A stretch of 29,623 nt of DNA from Triparma columacea (GCA_030267965.1 BRYA01000639.1:4824-34446); one strand, 5' to 3'. Shown: positions 10,981 through 21,475, counted from the stretch's first letter. Notes: a model not told the origin generated them from the letters alone. Made by a program: numbers and translations.

Positions 10981-12447
10981 TCAAGGACTTTGTGGGTTGC
11001 CGACACCCCTGGTTCTCTGGGGCTGCCCCGCCTCTTGTGCCACCCTCCTTCGCTCCAACTCTGCCTGCAGTTCTGCACTGGTAGCTCCAGCCAAACCCTG
11101 CCGTATTCTTGCCTCTAGCCTCTGCGCGGGGGGGGAGGAAAGGAGTGGTCGGGGTTAAAGCGGTCACAAGAAAATAACAAAGATCGTTCTCAGCGCCGCT
11201 CCTCCTCGCCGCTTACATCAACTTTTTGGGCCCACCGCCCCTCGTCCCTTATTCTCTGCCTCCTCGCCAGCTCCTCCGCCTTGCTCTTGCCGTGCTCTCT
11301 CCCCCTGCGGAAATTTTTGAATTGCGTGTGCAAGTTAGACAGGTTCGAAGGTGACGTCTGTGTTCCTCCTCTCACCTTGCATATGCCTGCCCTTCCTTAA
11401 TCTTAAGGGCCTTCTGCACCACCATGCCCTTCACCTTTTCCCTCAAGGCCTTCGACGCATTGTAAAGCTGGGGTGTGGAGGGTGGGTGGTGGGGTATAGG
11501 GGGTTGGGTGAGCTGAGAGTTGCGTGAGAGCAGAACCCGCTACTTATTGTGCCGCGGCTATTACCTCCTCCTCTTGCCCAACATCGCCTCCCTTCTCGCC
11601 ACCCCACAATCTTTGGTCGTTTATCACAAAGAGGGGCACGTTAGCAGCCTTGCACGCCGAGGACAGGAGGAGCAGCCCACCCTCGACCGCTTGAAGTTTC
11701 GACCCGTCGGCGATTACAGCCTGCGGGGCGTTCTCCTCAACCTGGAGCGCCCCCCCTCCCCTCTTGCCTTCCCACTTGTAGGCGGACCCGAACACCATCC
11801 TCGACCACCAGCCTCCCTTCTCCATAGGTGAATCAAACGATTTCACTCGGCCGCTTAGCCTTATTGTGAGCTCCTCCTTGAAGGCGTCGTCGACGGTATC
11901 CTTGCCATTTTTAACGGCAGCGAAGGACGCGTTAAGAACCTCGGCATGCTCGCCACACCTCATGAAGGACCGAGCGAAAGATGTCTGTGGGGTTGATGTG
12001 GTATTGTCTTTCTTGCTCTTCGGGTGGGGGGAGAGAGGGGGGGGGGGAGATGGGGTGGGAGAGGGGATGGGAGTGGAAAACAGTGTGATGCCACACCTTC
12101 GCTCGCCTTACCTTCTTCTTCACAACCCCATCAGGAAAAACTACCGAGTTGTCAACACTGCATGGTCTGTCAATCATGGACTTGAAAGCAGGAAGGTCCA
12201 CCGCTAGTATCCTCAGCTTGCTGGGCACCCCTGCAACAGAACTGGAAGCGTCCCCAGTTTTGTCGTGCTGAAGGTATTTCTTCTTCTTGATCTTCTGCAT
12301 CAATTCTGCTTCGACGGGGGGCACAGCTGGGGGAGCTGAGGGCATCGTCATGCAAGATGCTTGTGAATTAATTGAGAATAGTGTACATATAGTTGCGGCA
12401 GTTGCAACTTTGGCAATATTACGAAGCTGTGAGGCCTGTAGTAGCAT
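10981..12447 (-). CDS. Unidentified five-exon protein with N-terminal signal-like segment
   Basis: Exons on the minus strand: 12447-12112, 11984-11565, 11467-11376, 11304-11217 and 11121-10981 (358 aa). All joins keep frame (phases 0, 0, 2, 0). The start MLLQASQLRNIAKVATAAT is followed by a hydrophobic stretch to about residue 32, which fits a signal peptide or organelle presequence. The core contains LRILAVDLPAFKSMIDRPC, FARSFMRCGEHAEVLNASF, KSFDSPMEKGGWWSRMVFG and LLLLSSACKAANVPLFVIN. The C-terminal third is strongly basic and helical (KALREKVKGMVVQKALKIK, ELARRQRIRDEGRWAQK, LQAELERRR). I do not recognise the family or any catalytic motif. The last intron could be skipped in favour of a stop at 11190, but the spliced frame reads on with gene-like composition. 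Confidence 0.72.
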
Positions 12448-12700
12448 GGTGTCAAGGGGTTTCTTCGAGAGGGGTAGCAGGTATTATAAGCTTGACGACG
12501 ATCTTTTGAAGAATATAAATCAAAATCTCATATAGATGGGGGCTCCTAAGAGATGCGTCGAGCACAGGTTTCAAAATTTAAAGTAATCTACTCAACCAGG
12601 AATGTGCGCAGAATCTGCGTCAATTTATATATAATATCTGCTGCTGAATTACAGCAATTATATTGACAGATCTTGGTTCAGTTAAAACTCATTCACCACT
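12448..12700. promoter_or_regulatory. Shared upstream region of the unidentified gene and kinesin
   Basis: The 253 bp between divergent ATGs (12447 minus, 12701 plus) are AT-rich compared with the flanking exons. A TTTATATATAAT element near 12623-12634 lies about 70 bp upstream of the kinesin ATG and is TATA-like. This rests on position and composition only. Confidence 0.4.
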
Positions 12701-14765
12701 ATGTTCCCTGACGTTTCTCCTCCCCCTCTCCCCGCTCGTCGCAAGTCCCGTACTTCCTCCACCGCCTCATCGCCTTCCTCTTCATACATAAACATAACAG
12801 TTGGAGTAAGAGTCCGTCCTTCCAAAGTCCCCTCCTCATTGGATCTAACCTCCTTCATCACACCCCACCATATATTAATGCCCTCGACCACCCAAGATGT
12901 GAGCTACGCGACTCTCGCGGGGCCCGTTCTAAGGAAGTTGGAGCAGGGTTACAGCACCTCCATTGTTGCTTATGGTCAGACAGGCTCAGGGAAGGTGAGC
13001 CGGTAGTGGTGGTGTTTGTTCGGCGCATGAAGCGAGGAGCTGTAAACCGGCCAGTAGTTTCTCTATTTGTTGCGCACGATGCTCCGAGCATTGTCCCCTT
13101 GCCCAAACCTCACCCCCCCCCTTCTCCTACCCTCCATACCCTCTCCCCCTCCAGACGCACACGATATTCGGTCCCCCTGGTTCCCTGCGTTCCGATACCC
13201 CCTCTTCCTGGGGTTTAATGCCTCGGATCCTCTCGGAACTTCTCTCTTCCCCCTCTAATACTCTCTCGGCCTCAGCAGTGGAGGTGTATCAGGATCTCGC
13301 GTACGACCTCCTGGATAACTCATCACCACTAACGGTAGGGTCGAAGGGGCGTAATCAACAGAGCGTTACAAGGTAAGAAAAGAGGGGTAAAAATAAAGAT
13401 GAGAGGATGGGAGAATAACATGCGCCCTTGACGCCCCCCCCCCCCCTCTCAACCCTTCCCCTGCTTCCCCCTTTCCGTTTTCAGAAACGTAGCCGTCGCA
13501 GGTCCCCTCGCTGGTAAGCAGGGTAAATCGAACGGCGGCGCCCACCCCGCCGGTTGCTACTGCTGTTATTGCGAGCGGGCGAAGATGGCTAAGCAGGAGG
13601 AGTTCAAGCGAATGATGGCTGAACGTAGGGGGGAAATACCACCAATGAGTAAGGGGGTTGACCCGTTCAAAGCGAGGAAGGGAGGGAAGGTTAGCCCGAA
13701 CGTTGATAAGAGGAGGACGAGCGGGGGGGGGACTGAGTATGCAACGGTTGGGGAGAAACTGAGGAGTTTGAGGAACCTGGAGGATGTGCTTGACTTATGT
13801 AGGACTGTTGAGCTGTCGAGGAACACGGCATCGCACGATTTGAACGACAGGTCTTCCAGGAGTCACTGTCTTGTCAGCGTGCACGTTTTGACTAGCGAGG
13901 GCGGTAGGACACTCCGGACAAAGTGCCTTTTGGTTGACCTTGCCGGGAGTGAGAGGATAGCCAAGAGCAAGGTCGAGGGTGTCAGAAAGTCCCAGGCTAT
14001 CGAGATCAACAAGTCGCTGACAGCTCTGGGACGGATCATAAAGAGCCTGAGCGCAAGGAGCAGGCACGTGCCTTATAGGGACAGCACGCTTACGATGCTA
14101 CTGAAGGACAGCTTCTCAGGGAGAGCCAGCACTACGTTCGTGGTCTGCGTTAGTGAGGGGGAGGAACATGACGAGGAGACAAAGAGAAGGTAAGGGGTGG
14201 GTAAGGGTTGTTGCGGCTGACGTAGGACGAAAGAATCATAGCAACTAACTTGCTCCCCTACTCGCATCTTGGGTTCCCCAACAACAACAAAAATAGCCTG
14301 GAGTTCGGACAGCGCTTAGGTGGGGTGCGCACGAACGCTGTTGCTTCGGCCTCCATCTCTGACAATTCAATATCCGGTGACAAGGATGCGATTGTGCGTA
14401 TGATAGCGTCTATGAAGTCTGAGCTGTCGACGCTTGACGCAGGTGGGGTTGACGAGAGCGCTACGAACCCTGCTGCAGTTAGGAAGTTCAGGAGTGACTG
14501 CAAGAGACTGGAGGGGATGAGGAAGAGGATAAAGCACCTTGAGGAGGTGGCATATAAGGCGGGGGAGGGGAGGAACGCTAGCAGTAGGGAGCTGGCGGAA
14601 CTTAGGGACGCGCATAGGAGACTTTATGAAGATGTGGAGAGGGTTAAGTACGCGGTTGATAGGACGACGCAGAGACCTTTCTGGAGGGAACCGAGCGCGG
14701 CTTGGAAGAGGAAGAATGAGGAAATTAAGGGCCTTGTGGGGAGGCTGGCCATGCTCAGGGCGTGA
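12701..14765 (+). CDS. Kinesin-like motor protein, compact
   Basis: Four exons: 12701-12994, 13155-13372, 13485-14189 and 14297-14765 (561 aa). The motor domain starts near the N-terminus (YINITVGVRVRPSK) and has P-loop GQTGSGKT (92-99, split by intron 1), switch I NDRSSRSH (291-298), switch II DLAGSER (322-328), VPYRDSTLTMLLKDS and SLEFGQRL across the last intron. It should be a microtubule-dependent ATPase. About 70 extra residues sit between the EVYQDLAYDLLD strand and the LEDVLDL helix, with a Cys cluster CYCCYC (C195, C197, C198, C200) followed by Lys/Arg-rich sequence. After the motor, only ~160 residues follow: a short charged helical stretch likely to form coiled coil. No cargo domain is seen, and I cannot assign a kinesin subfamily. 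Confidence 0.92.
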
Positions 14766-14794
14766 CGGGGTGGTTGGTGGGGGTGGGGCAATGG

Positions 14795-14812
14795 TATATA
14801 TATATATATATA
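14795..14812. repeat. (TA)9 microsatellite
   Basis: A run of alternating TA lies just past the kinesin stop codon, probably in its 3' UTR. Confidence 0.9.
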
Positions 14813-14962
14813 ATGGTGCTGTTGCCCGTCGTCTGTGTTGTGTTATTTGTAGTGTATCTCTATTTTTGAAAGACGTTGGGACTTCTTCCGCATTGATTAT
14901 TAATTCTCCCATAATTCTGCCACATCTTTCCTTTATTGCCCTGGACCTCTCCAAATTTGACG

Positions 14963-15739
14963 ATGGTTGAGTCTCCACCTCTTGGCACTCCCCTGCCTTT
15001 AGATGAGCATGCTTGTAGTGTTAGTATGCCTCAATGGAGTCATGTAATAGTAAGTTTAGTGTGTGTATCGCCATGTCGAGTTAAAATGAGAGAGATGATG
15101 AGGCAAGCGAAGTTGCAAAGTTACTCCCAACTGCAAATCATGCTCTTTAAATGGAGATATGCTACATGTAGTGATACATTGACGTTAGTATACTTTATTG
15201 TTGGGTTGTTATGGCTTTCTATTCCAATATAACGCAAATTAGGCCTCTATAAATGGGTAATATTGAGATGCTTCCGACAACTCAATCCATTTCTCATTAC
15301 ATTTCTGCTACATTTCAGCTACATTTCATGACGAAAACAAATACTACTCTCCATTCAATCTAACACCAATACACACACCAACTTTTGCAATCACAAATGA
15401 TCACACAAATCATCCCCTCATCTTACACACACTCACACACTTACACATACACACACACATACAAAGGGCTACGAAGAGGGCGAAGAAGAAGTATCAAAAG
15501 CCTTAGCCTGCGGTTACCCTAGGTTTGTTTATCACCCCTACATCCTCACCCTTATGGACCATGCCATTGAGGTGTACTGTAAAAAGGAGGGGAATGAAAA
15601 GGTTGGGGAGCACGTGAGTAGAAAACGATGTGTAGTCCAAACATGTGTAGTCCTTCATGTGTAGTCCTCCCATTTGTAGCACAAACTCTACAACATAACA
15701 TAAACTCATCCCCCACACCCCCCCAACAACCACTCCACA

Positions 15740-15792
<53 letters not shown>

Positions 15793-17928
15793 CGTCGACT
15801 GCATCCTAATGCCCTCCCTCCGGGCCGCCAACCGGTGCCGCGATTTCATCGTAAAAGCCGCCCTCTCCTCAACTGACGAGTTAATATCCCCCGACAACTC
15901 CCTCGACGTCCCCGACCTGTGCTCCCCTGTCGACCTCACGACCCAAGCTCACAGGAGGGTGAAGACCATGGACCTGGAGGTGGAGGGGATACACGCGGTG
16001 GTATTCCCGGCGACGACAGGGGTGGCAATCGAGGCGAAGAGCTACTGGCAACACACGGGGGAAATCGTTACCAGCCGAAGAGGTAAGGGTCGCACCCCTT
16101 CAGTGACCTTTGGCTCAACAGTTACACTAATAAGCCCCCCTCCCCTCCTCCCTCTTTCACATCCAGCTTCTGCTGCTCTTCAAAGGCTTGGTGTCCCTTT
16201 CGACCGCATAACCCCAAAGTTTTGTTCATCTGCCTCTGAGTCGGACTCAGATTCCTTCCACGATGGCCACCACTGCCTTCACCAGTCCTTCCCACCCGCT
16301 TCATCTGTCTCTCCCTCCCCCCCCAACCCCTTAGACACGCTGGTCGGTCGCCTGTCCGACATCACTGCCCAGCCCCAGGACAACATATACCTTGCCCCCT
16401 CCGGTATGCAGGCCATACACTCTGCCCTAAGGCTCAGCAGGAGGCTCAGGCACGAGGAGCACAGGGGTCCCGGCAGCGCCGTGGTGTACGGTTTCCCGTA
16501 CCTCGACACCCTGAAGATGTGCGGGAGGAAGGAGCTGTGCGACGGGGTTGAGTTCTTCGGGTTCGGAGACGAAAGGGACCTCAACACTCTCAAGTTCCTC
16601 CTCTCCTCCCGCGCGAAATCCAGCCCAAACAAGAAGGACCCGGGGATAACATGCCTGATAACAGAGTTCCCCTCCAACCCCCTCCTCAACATCCCTGACC
16701 TCATGAAGCTCCGCGCTCTAGCTGACGAGTACAACTTCCTAATAATCGTAGACGACACAATCGGGAATTTCGCTAACCTCGACCTCCTAAAAGACGGTTG
16801 CGCCGACGTAATCTGCACCTCCCTAACAAAGATTTTCAACGGCCGTGGCGACGCCATCGCAGGTTCCCTAATAATAGGTTCAGCGGGTAAAAAATCCGCC
16901 CAGCTAAAACGCATCATGCAAGGTTTCAACGAAGGTTCCAACCACGGCGACCTCTACGTCCAGGACGCCGACGCCGTCTCTAAGAACAGCGTCGACTTCG
17001 TCTCCCGTTCCAGCCGTATAAACGCTACCGCCGAGCGGCTCGCGGAGTGGTTGAGGGGTAGGGATGAGGTGGATGTTATATACTACCCCAAGTTCCAGTC
17101 GCAGGGTGACCTGTACGAGAGGTTCATGGTCAAGGGGGAGGAAAGGAGAGACGGACACGTGGGAGGGTACGGGGGACTATTCAGCATCGTGCTTAAGGAC
17201 GATGTATGCGAGAGGACCTTTTACGACACACTCGAAGTATGCAAGGGACCAAGGTGAGAAGGAAGCGGGGGGTGGGAGCGGGGGGTTTGTGGAGGTGGGG
17301 GTTTGTGGGAGTTGGTGTGTGAGGAAGCGAGTGAAAGCCAACACCACAACAACCGAACAAACCCTTGCTAAACCCTCCCCCTCCCCCCCAATCCCCAACC
17401 ACCACCCAAACCTACCCAAACAGCCTGGGTACGAACTTCACCCTAGCCTGCCCCTACACTCTCCTCGCCCACTACCACGAGCTAGACTTCGCCCGCGCCT
17501 ACGGCGTCCAGCCTAACCTAATCCGCGTTTCCGTAGGTTTGGAGGAGTACGAGGATATAAAGGTTGCGTTCGAGGGTGCCTTCGAGGTCTGCAGGAGGGT
17601 TAAAGAGGAGGCTGAAGAGGCGAGGGAGGGGCTGGGAAGACTAGGTGGACTGGGAGGGGAGGCTGGGAGGAGGGCGTTTGGAACGGTCGCGAGGGGGGGG
17701 ACAGGTATGGAAGGACTAAGGATGCAGAGGTGGGGGATGGGGGAGGTACGGAGGGGAGGAGGGATAGGGGGGAGGCCGAGGTTTGCGAGCTCGGGAGGGG
17801 GGTCGGGGGAGGGGATGGAGGTGCAACCTTTGGTGGGGAGGAAGGTTTTGAGGGGGGGATGGAGGAGGGGGGGACCAAGGAGATTGGGGATGCTAGGGGT
17901 GGGTTTGGGGATTATTGGAGGGGGGTGA
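14963..17928 (+). CDS. CGS: Cystathionine gamma-synthase, fungal-type PLP enzyme
   Basis: Five exons: 14963-15049, 15467-15571, 15791-16082, 16167-17253 and 17424-17928 (691 aa). It belongs to the Cys/Met metabolism PLP enzymes and would join cysteine to an activated homoserine in methionine synthesis. The two small first exons encode [14 protein letters not shown] then GYEEGEEEV...ACGYPRF, the N-terminal signature shared with fungal cystathionine gamma-synthases; this is why I start at 14963 and not later. Other blocks are [40 protein letters not shown], the PLP lysine in TSLTKIFNG (K383), [10 protein letters not shown] and [16 protein letters not shown] Ser/Pro-rich insert of ~40 residues follows the RLGVPFDRI region. 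The last ~110 residues are a Gly/Arg-rich tail without a family counterpart, so the true C-terminus is uncertain. Intron 3 (84 nt) is open in frame. Confidence 0.9.
15742..15789. repeat. (CA)24 microsatellite at a 3' splice site
   Basis: An uninterrupted CA run fills the end of intron 2 of the cystathionine gamma-synthase gene, and its last AG pair is the acceptor before exon 3. A degenerate CA-rich stretch (about 15365-15462) sits at the same place in intron 1. Confidence 0.93.
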
Positions 17929-18007
17929 AGAACGGTGAGGCGGTGCGGATTTTTAAGGTACGCTTATATCGCGCAGTAATACAACTCATGAACAATATGA
18001 ATGAAAA

Positions 18008-18340
18008 AATAAAGGTCTTGACTTGAAAGGCGGTTTTTGGGATCTCCAGTTTGGAGAGTACAGAACCACTGACGGGGGAGTGAGAGTGGGATATCGGTCC
18101 CTTAATTTGCCTAAACACATCAAGGCATCACCAGGTGACCAGCTTAGGCTGTCGCTTCGCAATACACTTCCAGCTAACGATGGGTTTGGTGAAGATCGTT
18201 CATGGGCGACAATTCAACTACTTTATTATTATTATGTAGGCCCGCGTTTGACTAGTGAACCCATAACCAATCTACACCTCCACGGATACCATGGCAAATT
18301 TGATGGGGAGGCTGATAATATCCATCGGAAGTTCCTGCCT
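18008..18340 (+). pseudogene. Relic of a multicopper oxidase N-terminal domain
   Basis: The plus frame between the stop at 18002 and ~18340 encodes WDLQFGEYRTTDGGVRV, KASPGDQLRLSLRNTLP, then TNLHLHGYH and GEADNI. The spacing fits the first cupredoxin domain of multicopper oxidases, with the HxH copper ligands. No ATG precedes it, nothing upstream completes it, and the other cupredoxin domains and later Cu ligands are missing. After ~18340 the frame loses likeness and runs into the opposite-strand gene. A possible remnant intron (about 18190-18238, ending TTATGTAG) interrupts the domain. The type 3 cupredoxin likeness is clear; calling it dead rests on absence of the rest. Confidence 0.62.
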
Positions 18341-18443
18341 TCCCTGATCGACAGCACCGTGGGGAACCGCATTTTTCTAAGCGTCAATCCCCACTCAATT
18401 GTGGTCCTCCGGCCTGCTCGAACTTTTATTAAGTTCTCCCTCT

Positions 18444-18782
18444 TCACTCCTCCTCATCCGAGTCCCACTCCGCACCAGTACACTCGTATGACCCGTCCGC
18501 CTCCCCCTCCCCCTCCCCATAAATGAGCTCCACCACCTCCCTCACCATCTTCTTCCCCAACGGCTTCCAGCTAATATCGATACTCTTGTTCGTGCCGCCG
18601 AGAAGCATCTTGAACGTCCCCTTAGCCTTGGGGAAAGTGAGCTCCTCACCATCAGGGTTGGTGTAGGAAATGCTGCCCGAAGGGTGGCTGAACTCAAGGG
18701 TGCCATTGGAAGCGGAAAAAAAGGTGAGGCGTAGCAGGTTGCCGCTACCAGAGGCGCACGTGAAGAGGTGGGTTGCGCTCAT
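18444..18782 (-). CDS. Small acidic-tailed protein, unidentified
   Basis: A single-exon reading from the only in-frame ATG (18782) gives 112 aa. The sequence has a beta-rich look: LLRLTFFSASNGTLEFSHP, SISYTNPDGEELTFPKAKG, FKMLLGGTNKSIDISWKPL, then a short helix KMVREVVELIYGE and an acidic end EWDSDEEE. The frame stays open another 28 codons upstream without an ATG, so a spliced 5' exon is possible. I do not recognise a domain. It lies head-to-head with the MFS gene (139 bp) and tail-to-tail with the multicopper-oxidase relic. Confidence 0.6.
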   Translation of the reverse strand: MSATHLFTCASGSGNLLRLTFFSASNGTLEFSHPSGSISYTNPDGEELTFPKAKGTFKMLLGGTNKSIDISWKPLGKKMVREVVELIYGEGEGEADGSYECTGAEWDSDEEE

Positions 18783-18921
18783 GCCTTGGGAAGCTCTAAG
18801 AACGAATTGGTGAATCCCACATCTATGTTGTTGGCATCGATAGATAGATCCGAAGGCCAAATCCAAAAATATCTCCCAAAATCAGTAATTGTCTCTAAAA
18901 CCGTGGGGCTTGTGGTGGTTT
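18783..18921. promoter_or_regulatory. Divergent upstream region, small acidic gene / MFS gene
   Basis: The 139 bp between the two ATGs would carry both promoters if the start codons are right. No clear core element was seen. This is a positional inference. Confidence 0.3.
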
Positions 18922-21262
18922 ATGATGGGCAATGAGAATCCTGATGGTACGTATTGTCTTTATAATTGTGATTAGAGAGTTTTTGAGGTGGAGTCGCAAA
19001 GCCTCGATTGAGTGCTTCCCTTTTTTTCCACGAATCACCATGTTTAGGCCGTCTTTGGGGAACTAATATAGATCTAAAAGATATATTAATATCTGTGATG
19101 CGTGTTTTTTCTGGTTTATTCGACGTTTTGAAGACTTAAGGCCTAAGTATCACAAGCCTCCCCTCGACTCACCCTCTGAAATCCCAACCTCCCCTTTCCC
19201 CAACCTCTCCTTTCCACATCCAGACAAAATAGCCCCAAATGTCCGACCACACCCTCCAAATGCGTTTGTTTTTGCCATGGTCCTGCTGCTACTCATGCAG
19301 AGCTACCTTTTGATGTAAGCATGGAAGGACTGTGGAAGGAATGTAGCCAGGACATTATCAATACACGTACGCCATGTTGTGGCTCGCTCCGCCCGTCGCT
19401 TCATTGCCCGCTGCACTGCAAACTTCTCACTTGTCGCCCACCCCTCCCCCCCTCACAGTTCTCCCTTTGTTTACAGCGGTGCAATGGTGATTTGGCTGCG
19501 GCCTTCGCTCGACAGGGCCTCCGCAGGGTACTACGCAGGATTAGTTGCCAGCAGCTTTATGTTTGGGAGGACTCTGTCGTCGTATCAGTGGGGGAAGTGG
19601 AGGTGAGGAATGGTAGACCAAGAATAGGCGTAATGCAATGTAACAACAACTCTCACACCGTTCCACCAGCGACGTGTATGGTCGACGTTCCGTGCTGCTT
19701 CACACCCTTGCAGTTAGCACAATTTTTCAGATATTCTTCGGGCTGTCGACCTCAATGACGTGGGTGCTGTTCTGGAGGATCTCCCTGGGGCTCTTCAATT
19801 GCATTCCCGGATTACTCAAGACTGTCATATCTGAGAGCTGTGATGACGCGACTTGGGTCAGTGATACAACCGGGCTTGTATTCGGAATGTGGGGGGTCGG
19901 GTTTCTAATCTCTCCCCTTGTTTCAGGTGCCCTCGCTGACCCTGTTGGTCAGTATGGAGATGTAGCAATAGGTGAGAACGTCTAAAAGAATATATATCGA
20001 TCGTCAACTCAACTAACATGCCACCTTTTTGCAAAGGATTCATGAGCTCGCCCCTAAAGGCCCACCCCTTTATACTCCCTAATCTTTTCGGGTCGCTCTG
20101 CTCGGCGATTGGGTGGCTCGCCGTCAAGAAATACTTCCACGAGACTCTCCCGGATCCCCTGGACTTTCCTTGGATTCGATTTTACAAGTCGTGGCGGGCC
20201 AGGCAGGCTGGTGCACAAGCCAGGTATAAACGAGTGAATAGTGAACTCGAATTGGGAGGCTTGGAGATGTCGATGGGGGGGGAGGGGGGCGACGAGCAGG
20301 GGGGTGCAGCGGCTATCGATGCAGCCACAGGGAAGGCACGCCTTTCAGACCCTCCTCTCCCTCTCACACTTCCACCCGCTACAATATCGTCTCTTCTTCA
20401 CCACTCTCCAACACGCGGTACTCTCATCGTGTACTGGATATTCTCGTTTTGCATCACAGGTGAGAACAGGGCAGGGGGGGTCTAAAGCAGCGCAGAAAGC
20501 ACCCTTCTTCCACGACTCATCAATTAACTCCCTCCTCAGTAACTGATGAGATAATACCTCTATTTGCGCTGTGCGACAACCGGGGAGGGCTGAGCTTAGA
20601 GGTACATAAAATTGGGCTCGCCTTGTCGTCGTCCGGAATTGTATACATTATCATCCAATACCGCATGTATAAGTTCTTCAGCAGGAAGATTGGGATGAAG
20701 GGGTGCCTCATATTAGCGATAACATTTTTTATTCCGGCCACGTCCCTGATTCCTGCAGTTCTATTCGTGCAGGGAGGGCGGGAGGAGGGCGGGGGGGGAC
20801 ATGAGGGGGAGGGAGAAACGAGCAACTTAACGTGGGCATCTTTTATATACCTCGCCGTAATAATTGGGGTCACGCGGGCGTTCGCGTCGATGTTCTTCTC
20901 ATCCATAACTATCATGTCCAATGCGACAGTTCACAAGTCGCACAGGGGGACAATGAACGGACTTTCAATGGTGAGGGAGGGGAGGTTGGAACACCACAAC
21001 TGAGGGGCCCTTCGTTCGTGCTCACTAACCTCACTAACAACGTCCTAACCCCTCCCCCTCCCTCAACCAACCAACCCAAAAGCTGGGGGGATCCGTTGCC
21101 AAGATGCTTGCGCCAATTGCGGCCGGGACAATCTTCGCCACATGCGTGTCTGGTATTATTGATGAGAGGGTAGGGAGTTTTCTGGCCTTTGGCCTCGTTT
21201 CGATCGCGGGGGCGGTATGTGCCGTCATGGCGTCGAGGCTGCCAGTACAGAATTTTGACTAA
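18922..21262 (+). CDS. Major facilitator superfamily transporter, ZIF1-like
   Basis: Seven exons: 18922-18946, 19224-19314, 19459-19602, 19670-19971, 20037-20459, 20540-20970 and 21083-21262 (531 aa). All joins keep frame (phases 1, 2, 2, 1, 1, 0). TM1 is VFAMVLLLLMQSYLLISPF across intron 2. The MFS signature is split: GRTLSSYQWGKWS then DVYGRRSVLL. Further helices include TWVLFWRISLGLFN, GLVFGMWGVGFLISPLVSG, GTLIVYWIFSFCIT, SSGIVYIIIQYRM, GCLILAITFFIPAT and FLAFGLVSIAGAV. The overall likeness is to plant Zinc-Induced-Facilitator-type carriers and related drug:H+ antiporters. A long Gly/Glu-rich cytosolic loop separates the halves, and a Gly-rich loop lies between later helices. The first exon of eight codons (MMGNENPD) was chosen because its GTACGT donor fits the phase of the acceptor at 19223; it is the weakest part. 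Confidence 0.87.
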
Positions 21263-21321
21263 TAATAATACTGTATGTATCTGTGCCATAAATATGGAGC
21301 ATTAAGTTACTAATATCGACC

Positions 21322-21475
21322 CCATCTTCGTTGATGAACGAGTCAAGCTCCCTGAAATCAAGCAGGCCAACTCCTTCCAGCGCTGCTTGGGCTATTTGCC
21401 ATCTTCGTTGATGAACGAGTCAAGCTCCCTGAAATCAAGTGGGTCAACTCCTTCCAGCGCCGCTTGGACTATTTG
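21322..21475. repeat. 77-bp tandem duplication at the 3' end of the phosphohexomutase gene
   Basis: Two adjacent copies (21322-21398 and 21399-21475) match at about 72 of 77 positions. The right copy encodes the C-terminus of the phosphohexomutase (minus strand, VQAALEGVDPLDFRELDSF). The left copy lies mostly beyond the stop codon. The period is not a multiple of three, and the stop TAG at 21392-21394 falls at the junction. Confidence 0.95.

Noticed and set aside
11190..11375. Stop at 11190 as the end of the unidentified five-exon gene
   Set aside because: A GTAAGC donor at 11216 and a CCCCGCGCAG acceptor at 11122 join in phase to a further 47 codons of gene-like composition; kept as a less likely alternative.
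16279..16941. 220-codon minus-strand ORF
   Set aside because: It is the shadow of the main cystathionine gamma-synthase exon, whose plus frame carries the PLP lysine and other family motifs.
18023..18526. Multicopper-oxidase frame as an intact 167-residue gene
   Set aside because: It starts at TTG, lacks most of the enzyme, and its last third is antisense to the small minus-strand gene.
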